From an uncultured bacterium (lineage in GTDB: Bacteria > Patescibacteriota > Minisyncoccia > Phycocordibacterales > UBA9973): DNA of 23,309 bases. The DNA is taken from positions 1 to 23,309 of the forward strand of contig CAITSL010000053.1 in the NCBI GenBank assembly GCA_903895055.1. Direction: 5' to 3'. Positions 14,507-21,622 of this stretch are shown here, piece by piece. The notes beneath the pieces are model-generated. The model was not told where the DNA came from and ran no database searches. It saw only the letters and a list, made by a program, of their open reading frames with translations. Both the position numbers and the translations under genes were made by a program. Numbering within the stretch: position 1 is the stretch's first letter; each line of letters starts with the position of its first letter.

Positions 14507-14545
14507 TTTTACTTTATAACTTTACAAACTTTTTACTTTCTACTT
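14507..14545 (-). repeat. AAAGT-type leader repeat before the ORF6N gene
   Basis: The minus strand reads AAGTAGAAAGT, AAAAAGTTTGT, AAAGTTATAAAGT and AAAA, then ATGCAAAAG. It shares AAAGTTATAAAGTA and the ATGCAAAAG start context with the leader at 13832-13881. It begins within the stop codon of the 893-aa gene. Confidence 0.72.
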
Positions 14546-17221
14546 GTGAAAGTAGTATTCATACCCATATTTATTTCTCAAAGCACCTGTCATTTTTTGA
14601 ATATTCACAATTTTGGAATTGTAATATTCATACACGGTCAAGATGCCGTTATCCAGATAAAGTTGGTACGCGGCCATATCCGGCGGTCCGACTCTGATTT
14701 CTTCTCCACTCTTATTTACATAACCAAAACTTTTGGCAAGCAGATCGGCCAAATCCCAAGCGAAAGTTTGTAAATCGGCCCCAGTCTGATAGCCGTAAGC
14801 TTTGGCTAGGTCGGTGTTAGCTACGATTTGTCTTTGAAAAACTGTCTCAATCCCCTCGTGATAATGCACAACGGCATCTACCGGCGGAGTAGCTGTTTGT
14901 CCTAAGACAAGGTTTACAGGATTGTTTGTTCCATTGTCATTCCCAGTGCCTCCCCCGTTTCCTGTTCCAGAGCCCCCAACACAAGGCAGAGAACCACCAT
15001 AATTTGTTGCGCTAGGATCGGCGCAAAAACCAGTGCCTCCCGTATTTCCTGTCCAAGTGCAAGGCAAAGTGTCTCCATAATTGGTGGCGCTAGTGTCTGT
15101 GCACACAGTAGAGGGTCCGATATTTGTCTGACACGGCAAACTGCCTCCGTAATTTGTGGCGGAAGAGTCGGTGCAGGTTAAGCTTGGGTTTCCGATTATA
15201 ATATTGGTCCACGGACTACAGTTATTATTTTCATATGATTCGGTAATTAATCCCGGGTCCGATGGAGAACTTTTATCCGCGCAAGCGCGAGTGTAATATG
15301 TTCCGATAGATGGGAAGGTAACACTTTGAGTTATAGTGCGGGAACTTTTTGGACCGAGTGGAGACATCGCAATAGGAGGAAAATTGACGAGAGTGCTGCT
15401 ATTTAAATCATTTGCAGAATTTGGATTGACCATAGATATTTGGAAAAAGTTGTAGAAACTTCCTTTAGGGAAATTGCTATTTGTTGCGGCCGCAGCCTCG
15501 GCTTTATTTGTTTTAAAGAAATTATCAAGGAAACTGGTAATTGCTCCGCCGCCAATATTTTTGACCGAAGAAGTGCCTGCGGTAGAAGCAGTGCCTTGGT
15601 TTGTTATTATTGAAGATAAAGTTACTGGGGTATTAACCGCCGAAGTAGAAAAAGTAACAGCTCTAGCTATTAGATCTGGAAGAGTAAGAAGGCCAGTCCC
15701 TGTTCCGCTCCCGCCGCCGGTGCCGTTGCAATTTACATCATCAGTACTCATGCAAGGATTTATGTATTTAGTCCCAATTCCATTCCCGGGACCAATTCTA
15801 GATGAAGATTTTGTTTTAAAGGAAAAAATATTGCCGTAACTAATTTTAGCAGAGGTGTCACTTCCTATCACGGCTCGAAATTCATAAATGGTGCTGGCAG
15901 AAAGTCCATTTAATAGAAAACTGATATCACCGTTGGTATTTTTATTGTGCCCTTTTTCCCCGATTTTCCCGCTCCAAACGTAGACATTTTTGGTTGCTCC
16001 AGTAGTGGCAGCCAGAGCCTCCTTTGTTTGAAAGAAATTATAGAGATTATTTAGAAAACCGCTTGCTCCGCCGGTGGTAGCGCCTTGCGGAGCCGGACTT
16101 TTTTTCCGATATTGGAACCAAGTGTGGGCCGGGACTTCGGTATTATAAAAACCATTTAAATAAGCTGATTTGCCGTCTATCACGGTCGCAGTTTCGGTCG
16201 TAACGGAAATATTATTTTTTTGCGCATTTGGGTCATCGGAAGGCGAAATATCCGTAGTAAAGGACAAGACATTTTTACCGTAGGCAATTTGATTATCATT
16301 TGAACCCACGATGCAATAATAATATGTTGTGTTTGGTTCAAGGTCTCCCGCGCTAATACTTATTTTTTTTATGGTATTTCCCCAAATCGGGACTTCATTG
16401 GTGGCTCTCATGTTGGAACCAAAGATATCATTACAAAATACTGGGGTTACTCCCTCTGGAGCAACGGTGGAATAGCGAAAATACGCATTAGCTGATCCAA
16501 CACTACCATCGCCGCCGGGGTTCATTTCTCCCGAAAAAATTACACTGGTGTCTGTAACCCCTGTTACTTCTTTAGTCAAAACATCGGTAATTGACCCAGC
16601 GCCAGGGTTAGAAGGTTGGTTCACTATTACATAAACAATCCGAGTCGCGGTTATTCCTTGGTGAGTGCAATTAATATAATAAATAGTGGTAGTCTTTGGA
16701 GTGACAATAGCGAACCCCGAAGTAGTAATTGCTTGAGTATTGGGCGCTCCTAGTTGCGGTGAAGTGCAAAAGTCTGCTCCGGTTGCCTGCCAAGTGATGG
16801 TTGAACTGTCGCCCGGATTTATAGTGGCTGGGCTAGCCGAGACAGCGATAACCGGCGCGCCAGCAATAGTTACCACTGCAGAACCGGTGATCGAACTGCC
16901 GCCAGAGTAGCACACAATTGTATAGGTTAAAGCAGAAGCTGTTGTTAACGGAGGTGTGGTGAACGATCCGGTTGGTCCGGTGCTACCGGGAGCGCCGGCG
17001 CCTGTTTGGAAAAAACAACCGACAGAGGATATGCCACTAGCATTTGTTGTATTCCAAGTAATTACCGAAGTACTGCCAGAATTAACTACCGCTGGGGTAG
17101 CGGTGATGGTTATAACTGGCGTGCTTTGCCCAAAAGCGGGAGCAGTTGAAATGAAAAATAAAACAAAAGCAAAAATGCCGAGGATTAAGTATTTATTTTT
17201 ATTTTTAATTAAATTTTTCAT
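14540..17221 (-). CDS. Large secreted modular surface protein (Ig/FN3-like, CARDB-like, Cys repeats)
   Basis: The 893-aa product has a signal peptide (about 1-32, ending STAPAFG). Two Ig-like modules follow (PVITITATPAVVNSGSTSVI and PVIAVSASPATINPGDSST), then two FN3-like modules with PNTTYYYCIVGSNDNQ and SASTIYEFRAVIGSD. A CARDB-like module begins DLIARAVTFSTSAVNTPV (about 514) and ends with GTYYTRACADK and ESYENNNCS. Three Cys repeats of C.D.SATNYG..LPC type span about 680-748, followed by a Gly/Asn linker. The unique C-terminal domain (about 780-893) contains VVHYHEGIETVFQRQI and the YGYQTG..LQTFAWDLADLL stretch. Two related 20-residue inserts interrupt the modules. It begins a few bases after the 981-aa gene stop, so they are co-expressed. 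It probably acts as an adhesin or pilus-associated surface protein; function is not known. Confidence 0.83.
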   Translation of the reverse strand: MKNLIKNKNKYLILGIFAFVLFFISTAPAFGQSTPVITITATPAVVNSGSTSVITWNTTNASGISSVGCFFQTGAGAPGSTGPTGSFTTPPLTTASALTYTIVCYSGGSSITGSAVVTIAGAPVIAVSASPATINPGDSSTITWQATGADFCTSPQLGAPNTQAITTSGFAIVTPKTTTIYYINCTHQGITATRIVYVIVNQPSNPGAGSITDVLTKEVTGVTDTSVIFSGEMNPGGDGSVGSANAYFRYSTVAPEGVTPVFCNDIFGSNMRATNEVPIWGNTIKKISISAGDLEPNTTYYYCIVGSNDNQIAYGKNVLSFTTDISPSDDPNAQKNNISVTTETATVIDGKSAYLNGFYNTEVPAHTWFQYRKKSPAPQGATTGGASGFLNNLYNFFQTKEALAATTGATKNVYVWSGKIGEKGHNKNTNGDISFLLNGLSASTIYEFRAVIGSDTSAKISYGNIFSFKTKSSSRIGPGNGIGTKYINPCMSTDDVNCNGTGGGSGTGTGLLTLPDLIARAVTFSTSAVNTPVTLSSIITNQGTASTAGTSSVKNIGGGAITSFLDNFFKTNKAEAAAATNSNFPKGSFYNFFQISMVNPNSANDLNSSTLVNFPPIAMSPLGPKSSRTITQSVTFPSIGTYYTRACADKSSPSDPGLITESYENNNCSPWTNIIIGNPSLTCTDSSATNYGGSLPCQTNIGPSTVCTDTSATNYGDTLPCTWTGNTGGTGFCADPSATNYGGSLPCVGGSGTGNGGGTGNDNGTNNPVNLVLGQTATPPVDAVVHYHEGIETVFQRQIVANTDLAKAYGYQTGADLQTFAWDLADLLAKSFGYVNKSGEEIRVGPPDMAAYQLYLDNGILTVYEYYNSKIVNIQKMTGALRNKYGYEYYFHK
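14976..15180 (-). repeat. Three tandem Cys repeats in the 893-aa protein
   Basis: The encoded units are CTDSSATNYGGSLPC, CTDTSATNYGDTLPC and CADPSATNYGGSLPC, separated by variable linkers. The strict C.D.SATNYG..LPC spacing, with two Cys per unit, suggests one disulfide per unit in an exported protein. The DNA units are visibly similar, indicating local duplication. Confidence 0.85.
15485..15560 (-). repeat. In-frame insert, copy 2, in the 893-aa gene
   Basis: Encodes GGAITSFLDNFFKTNKAEAA inside the CARDB-like module. The DNA resembles the copy at 16005-16080: both contain AAAGAAATTAT, a GCCTC near one end and TTGCTCCGCCG at the other (plus strand). Confidence 0.6.
16005..16080 (-). repeat. 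In-frame insert, copy 1, in the 893-aa gene
   Basis: Encodes GGASGFLNNLYNFFQTKEAL followed by AATTG, inside an FN3-like module. It shares the FL.N...FF.T..A.AA pattern and flanking DNA with the copy at 15485-15560. It looks like an insertion because it breaks the beta-sandwich pattern. Confidence 0.6.
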
Positions 17222-17226
17222 TTATT

Positions 17227-20172
17227 TTAATAAACTCCAATCATATCTTCAAATATTCCACTAACCGGGGCAGACGGATCTCCAGAATTATTACCATTAA
17301 CACCTAGCGCTGTTGTCCAATCTCTCATTGGAACTACGTCATCTATTTTTAACGGACAATGCAAAGACCCATCAGTAGGAGTCCCTTCAGAAGAACAATT
17401 GCTTGGGTTAGTGCTTTGGAAGACAACATAACTTAAGAAACCAGGCCCAATGACGTTTATATCGGTATGCACATTCATTTTATTATCTTTATAACCACTA
17501 TTATATGGGTCTGGGAAAGACAGGGTTGTTTTATTAGTATTGTTCCAATTATTATAATCATAAAGAATTTGACCAGGGTATTCCATTCTTTTCGTGGCAT
17601 AAACTTGCCAAGGCAGACCGGGCCCGTCTACTCCTTTTGCCAATTCGAGGTCTTTTTCACAGCCATTTGGCCCCTTTAATAGATTATTATAAATATAATC
17701 TTTTTCATCTACAATTTGCTTGATGGTATTATCAACTACAGCAATATCGTCTCCGGTTACCATTTCTTGAGAGATTCTGCCGAACGCGCTAATCCAAGGC
17801 CCTAACGCTGTTTCATAGTCTGTTTGAGTTATTGATCCTATCGACAAACTTTGATTTAGTTTATCAATTTCATTTTTTATTTCTCCCAATCTTTTTATAA
17901 TACTCTGCATAGAAGTGATTCTTGCCTCATTGTTCGTGAACATCTGATTGTATCCTTTTACTTCTAAGTATTTTTGGATTGCTTCTGTGGTTACAGTAGG
18001 CATTTGCGCTGGATTATATACGTCATAAATAATTTGGATATATCTATCTAAAATTTTATTTATAGCATCAGAAAAAGGTCCCCAATCCAGGGTAGAAGGC
18101 GAACTATCATATTTATCAACAGCAACTAAAATTCCAGTTATCATTCTAATTGCCCCAGCGTAATATGCTCTTATTCTTGTTTTTTTACCGCTATTTATTA
18201 AATCTGAGACATAGGCAAGAACAACTCCCACTATAGCTCCGGCAACAGCACCGACTACATTTCCTATAACTGGAAGTACTGAACCAACAGCAGCTCCAAC
18301 CACAGCACCTACTGCCATAGCGGCAAGCGGGGCAATTGAAGATACCATTCCTGCTATATCACTGGCTGATTTGCTTTTTATACTGTCCATTGTTTCTGGC
18401 ACAACCGTACCCAGTGCCGCGCTTAAGGCCGCTCTTGAAGTTCCTTCAAATCCCGGATGCGGACCAGGAATACAATAATCAAGCTGATAAATAGTTGGGA
18501 TTAATCCATAAGCGTTTGACGCGCCACTGTCGCTGTAAGAACAAGTTTTTGGCACTCCATAAATCGGGTCTCCGCCAAATGAAGATACACCACAAACTGT
18601 GCTGTTAGTGGCGGTTTTTAAGAAATAACTGCCATTTGCGCCATAACTTACTATTTTAGTGCCAGGAAAAGAACAAGTTTGTCCTTCACTTGCGCAGGGA
18701 GTGAAAGTTCCCAAAATATTGTAATTTTTCTTGTCAATTGTAGAGTTCAATTCTTTGTTTTCTTCGATAAGTTTGTCTGAAAAAATTCTTTGCTCGTCTA
18801 TTAATGCCTGATTTAAATCCGTGCGAATATTGAAATTTGGACGTTGGCTAAGGAAAGAACTGGCTGCAATTTGGTAGGAAGAAAAATCATTTTCTACTTG
18901 AGGATTGTTGTAATCAGTTGTATTGTCGGTATTTAAAACGAAATCTCCTTGAGCGCCAGCTTGGAATTCTGATGTGTCCGAAAGGCCGGCAAAACCATTC
19001 TCTCCCATAAAACTTGAGGAAAAACTATTTAAAAGCGCATCAAGAATCGCAGCCACCGCATCGTTTAAATCTTGCGCGCTCAACAAATTATTATCCGGAT
19101 AATTTATGGCCTTCGTTGCAGCAGCAGCCACCATTTGGCCTGGAGTGACAAAATTCCATTGATTGCAGATGCGATTATCATAATCTTCTTCTGCTCGGTT
19201 AGGGTCTGAAGCTCGTTCTTTTTGTCCAGCTTCATCTTCTTGCTTGGTAACACCTTCTGGATCCATACACTTTTGAACTCCCAGATATCCACCCGATTGC
19301 TGCAGAGAACCTGCCGCCAATTGTGTTTTATCCTCAATTCTTTTTGCTAATTCATTCGAAGCCATTAGAGTAAAACCGAGCGGATTATTCGCCGCGTTCT
19401 GGGTCATCGCATCCCAAGCAGCCCAACCCCCTTGGCTGAAATCCTGACTGAAAGTCTGGGCAGTGAAATTGGATCCAGGATTTGTGTCTTGAATCATTTT
19501 ATCCAGAGTGTATTGGGCGTTGTTTGCAAATTTTGATTTAAAAGAATCTGCTTCCGCTTGAATGAAAGCTTTTCCAAAAGGAAATTTTGTCGGATCGTTT
19601 ATTTCTCCAAAAAATCCAATCATTTCATTTTTGGCGATGTCGCCAAAATATTCTCCAGGGTTTTTGACAAACAGTGGGTCGCCACTCATCCCGCCATTGA
19701 TCCAACTAACTGTGTCGGTAGTTATTTTTTGCAAAAGCATTTTTATTACCGCTCGGCCGATGCTCTGCAAGCAAGTATCATTGGTTTTTAATATTGCAGT
19801 ATCTTTTTCTAATTTTTTACTTGCGGCGGCAGATGCTGCAGTGTCTGATTTAACTTGATCTCCAACGTCAACTTTAACACTATCAGCTTCATCTGTTGCA
19901 TCAGCTACGGCTTGTGTAAGAGTAGGTTTTAAAGTAGTAACTAAGTCGTCTGTGACAGCTGACTCTTGATCTGATCCTTGCGTAAATAAGGTTTTTATAC
20001 TACTTATGCCTTGGCACATTGGTAAATTTTTTATTACTCCGGAAAGTCCGCTAATATATCCAAGAATATTTGTGGCTTCCACTTTTTTAGGGAGAAAAGC
20101 GAAAGGCATAGAGATAATGCATATAACCAAAATAAATGAGATTATTGAATTTTTTAAATATTTTTCACCCAT
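17227..20172 (-). CDS. Very large exported T4SS-cluster protein with glycine-zipper hairpin
   Basis: Function unknown. The 981-aa product starts MGEKYLKNSIISF and has a signal peptide (about 1-33). A helical acidic region with many Asp/Ala residues follows (about 60-135), then a long region with SWINGGMSGDPLFVKNPGEY and PGQMVAAAATKAINYPDNN. A Cys-containing segment comes next (CASEGQTCSFPG, then CGVSS and CSYSD). A Gly/Ala-rich hydrophobic hairpin spans about 612-655 (AAMAVGAVVGAAVGSVLPVI and VVGAVAGAIVGVVLAYV), a glycine-zipper-like membrane hairpin. A helical region and a Cys-poor C-terminal domain ending GIFEDMIGVY complete it. It has no recognisable enzyme motif. The position, first large gene downstream of two small exported proteins, and the pilin/VirB6/VirB4 context suggest a structural or tip component. 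An extended -10 promoter lies 15 nt before the ATG. Confidence 0.82.
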   Translation of the reverse strand: MGEKYLKNSIISFILVICIISMPFAFLPKKVEATNILGYISGLSGVIKNLPMCQGISSIKTLFTQGSDQESAVTDDLVTTLKPTLTQAVADATDEADSVKVDVGDQVKSDTAASAAASKKLEKDTAILKTNDTCLQSIGRAVIKMLLQKITTDTVSWINGGMSGDPLFVKNPGEYFGDIAKNEMIGFFGEINDPTKFPFGKAFIQAEADSFKSKFANNAQYTLDKMIQDTNPGSNFTAQTFSQDFSQGGWAAWDAMTQNAANNPLGFTLMASNELAKRIEDKTQLAAGSLQQSGGYLGVQKCMDPEGVTKQEDEAGQKERASDPNRAEEDYDNRICNQWNFVTPGQMVAAAATKAINYPDNNLLSAQDLNDAVAAILDALLNSFSSSFMGENGFAGLSDTSEFQAGAQGDFVLNTDNTTDYNNPQVENDFSSYQIAASSFLSQRPNFNIRTDLNQALIDEQRIFSDKLIEENKELNSTIDKKNYNILGTFTPCASEGQTCSFPGTKIVSYGANGSYFLKTATNSTVCGVSSFGGDPIYGVPKTCSYSDSGASNAYGLIPTIYQLDYCIPGPHPGFEGTSRAALSAALGTVVPETMDSIKSKSASDIAGMVSSIAPLAAMAVGAVVGAAVGSVLPVIGNVVGAVAGAIVGVVLAYVSDLINSGKKTRIRAYYAGAIRMITGILVAVDKYDSSPSTLDWGPFSDAINKILDRYIQIIYDVYNPAQMPTVTTEAIQKYLEVKGYNQMFTNNEARITSMQSIIKRLGEIKNEIDKLNQSLSIGSITQTDYETALGPWISAFGRISQEMVTGDDIAVVDNTIKQIVDEKDYIYNNLLKGPNGCEKDLELAKGVDGPGLPWQVYATKRMEYPGQILYDYNNWNNTNKTTLSFPDPYNSGYKDNKMNVHTDINVIGPGFLSYVVFQSTNPSNCSSEGTPTDGSLHCPLKIDDVVPMRDWTTALGVNGNNSGDPSAPVSGIFEDMIGVY

Positions 20173-20186
20173 TCTAATTATGTATT

Positions 20187-20206
20187 TATTATAACACTAT
20201 TGTTTT
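20187..20206 (-). promoter_or_regulatory. Extended -10 promoter of the 981-aa gene
   Basis: Minus-strand TATAAT at 20188-20193 with TGT upstream (extended -10), 15 nt before the ATG at 20172. The block AAAACAATAGTG plus TATAATA is the same as at 7038-7057 except for one base. It overlaps the last codons and stop of the 303-aa gene. Confidence 0.6.
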
Positions 20207-21108
20207 ATTTTTGCCTCCAAATCTGTTACTGCGCTCACTAAATCGTCGCTATATTTTTGATATTTAGAAATGCCGGAAAGTCCGACGATCGGATCGCCGG
20301 TTATTTTGGTCATACTTAAAATACTGATGCCGGTATTATTCGCGCTATTCGCGATCTTTAAATGTTCAGCCGACAAACTATCCGGCACGGTTATTTTTAC
20401 TACCCCACTCGCAAAATCTTGATACGCCTCTGCAATAGGGGTTAATTTATCGGGATTTTCCGTGCCAGCGGGAGAAGTAAGCTGCTCGTTAATGATACCC
20501 AATTCATCTCCAATACCTTTTGTTTTATAAGTGTCAAAAAGTTTTTTGACACTTTCATAATATTTTGTTTTTGCTTGTATGCTGTTATCCGTGCTTGTTT
20601 TTATATCTTTCAAGGAATAATGATCAATTAAAGTGGCATTTACTATATTTTGGCCCAGCGCGCCTGAGAAATTGTTTATCGCATTTGGGTCCACATTTCC
20701 CGAGGCTTTCATGGCAGTATAAGCGGCAAAAAATTCCCTGGCAAATTTGTCGGTTTCTGTTAAATTCGCGTCATTTTGTTCAGTTTGGGCCACATTCAAC
20801 TCCTTTTTCTTGCCTGCGATATAAGCAGAGTCGGTTATCCCCGGGAAAGTCATTTTATTATTCGGGTCTGTCCCCCAAAGAGCCTCTTCCCAATCCGCGA
20901 TGCCATCACCATCCGAATCTTTTTGAATTAATTGATTGACTGTGAGCCCTGCTTGCGTCAGCCTGTCCACTCCCAATGTGCCATTTTTTGACGCAAAAAA
21001 ACTATTTTTATTAGAAAATAATTCAAAAACTATAAAAAATACAAAAGCAATAATGACAAAAGATATTAAGAGATAAACGAACTTTTTACTTGGTAAATAT
21101 TTTTTCAT
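20197..21108 (-). CDS. Membrane-anchored protein with a TSP3-type Ca-binding motif
   Basis: The 303-aa product has an N-terminal TM anchor (about 10-32, FVYLLISFVIIAFVFFIVFELF) facing outward. Near residues 62-78 lies a thrombospondin type 3/EF-like loop, DSDGDGIADWEEALWGTDP, with the acidic D-x-D-x-D spacing expected for calcium binding. The rest is a helical domain (EFFAAYTAMKASG, IKTSTDNSIQAKTKYYES, LTPIAEAYQDFASGVVKI) with no known motif. It starts 2 bp after the 156-aa gene and ends in the promoter of the 981-aa gene. This is probably a surface or cell-wall-proximal part of the secretion apparatus. Only the TSP3-like loop is recognised; overall function is unknown. Confidence 0.82.
   Translation of the reverse strand: MKKYLPSKKFVYLLISFVIIAFVFFIVFELFSNKNSFFASKNGTLGVDRLTQAGLTVNQLIQKDSDGDGIADWEEALWGTDPNNKMTFPGITDSAYIAGKKKELNVAQTEQNDANLTETDKFAREFFAAYTAMKASGNVDPNAINNFSGALGQNIVNATLIDHYSLKDIKTSTDNSIQAKTKYYESVKKLFDTYKTKGIGDELGIINEQLTSPAGTENPDKLTPIAEAYQDFASGVVKITVPDSLSAEHLKIANSANNTGISILSMTKITGDPIVGLSGISKYQKYSDDLVSAVTDLEAKIKQ
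20529..20554. repeat. 26-bp perfect palindrome inside the 303-aa gene
   Basis: Arms AAGTGTCAAAAA and TTTTTGACACTT are 12-bp perfect inverted repeats around a 2-nt centre (GT). It lies in coding sequence for SVKKLFDTYK. It could be an mRNA hairpin or a protein-binding site. Confidence 0.6.
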
Positions 21109-21110
21109 AA

Positions 21111-21581
21111 TTAACTTTTACCAGCGCCAGACAATGAATAAACACTTGTTTTTCTTACAGGGTAAGGAATTTTTACAGAATTTCCCTTGTCATCCATAGA
21201 TTTTGTGTAGCAAATTTTAAAATTAGGAGCAATATCCGCTTTCCCTAAAATCCAATCACCCCTTTTGGGTTTTTTTAATTGATTTGTTGCGTAGAAAGGG
21301 ATCATTTTATAAATACCCATTACCCCTCCCACGATTTTTTGCCCTGTACTACCTTTACCAACGACAGAACTTATCGCGCTGACGGCTCCGCCGATGTTGC
21401 TTGAAAGTTCCAATGGCCCATAACCATTTCCATCACAGGTAACACCAGGTGCTTTGTCTGATAAAATTTTTCCCCCAAAACCAAAAGTTGAGGAAAAAGA
21501 CGAAGATGCCGCAAAAACTATTTTTATTGAAACAAAGAGAAATAAAAATAGTATTATAAATTTTATGAAATTGTTTCTCAC
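21111..21581 (-). CDS. Small exported protein, first gene of the T4SS-type cluster
   Basis: Function unknown. The 156-aa product starts with GTG at 21581. A signal peptide or anchor spans about 6-25 (IKFIILFLFLFVSIKIVFAA). Two Cys residues follow in mature form (VTCDGNG and FKICYTKS), a Gly/Ser-rich hydrophobic stretch (SNIGGAVSAISSVVGKGSTG) that could be a membrane or pilin-like helix, and a basic segment KKPKRGDWILG. It is 2 bp upstream of the 303-aa gene and shares its promoter. The -10 box ends 6 nt before the GTG, so the transcript would be leaderless. An ATG two bases upstream is immediately followed by TGA and is not used. Confidence 0.72.
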   Translation of the reverse strand: MRNNFIKFIILFLFLFVSIKIVFAASSSFSSTFGFGGKILSDKAPGVTCDGNGYGPLELSSNIGGAVSAISSVVGKGSTGQKIVGGVMGIYKMIPFYATNQLKKPKRGDWILGKADIAPNFKICYTKSMDDKGNSVKIPYPVRKTSVYSLSGAGKS

Positions 21582-21587
21582 ATTCGT

Positions 21588-21596
21588 ATTATATCA
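21588..21596 (-). promoter_or_regulatory. Extended -10 promoter at the start of the exported-protein cluster
   Basis: TGATATAAT on the minus strand (TGn plus TATAAT), 6 nt before the GTG start at 21581, in the 41-bp gap after rsmA. No clear -35 is seen, as is usual for extended -10 promoters. Probable start of the 156-aa/303-aa transcript. Confidence 0.55.
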
Positions 21597-21622
21597 CCCT
21601 ATCTCAGAAAATAAAACAATTT

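Noticed and set aside
3289..21581. Integrative conjugative element
   Set aside because: No integrase, relaxase, VirD4, tRNA target or direct-repeat ends were seen; the cluster is flanked by ordinary housekeeping genes.
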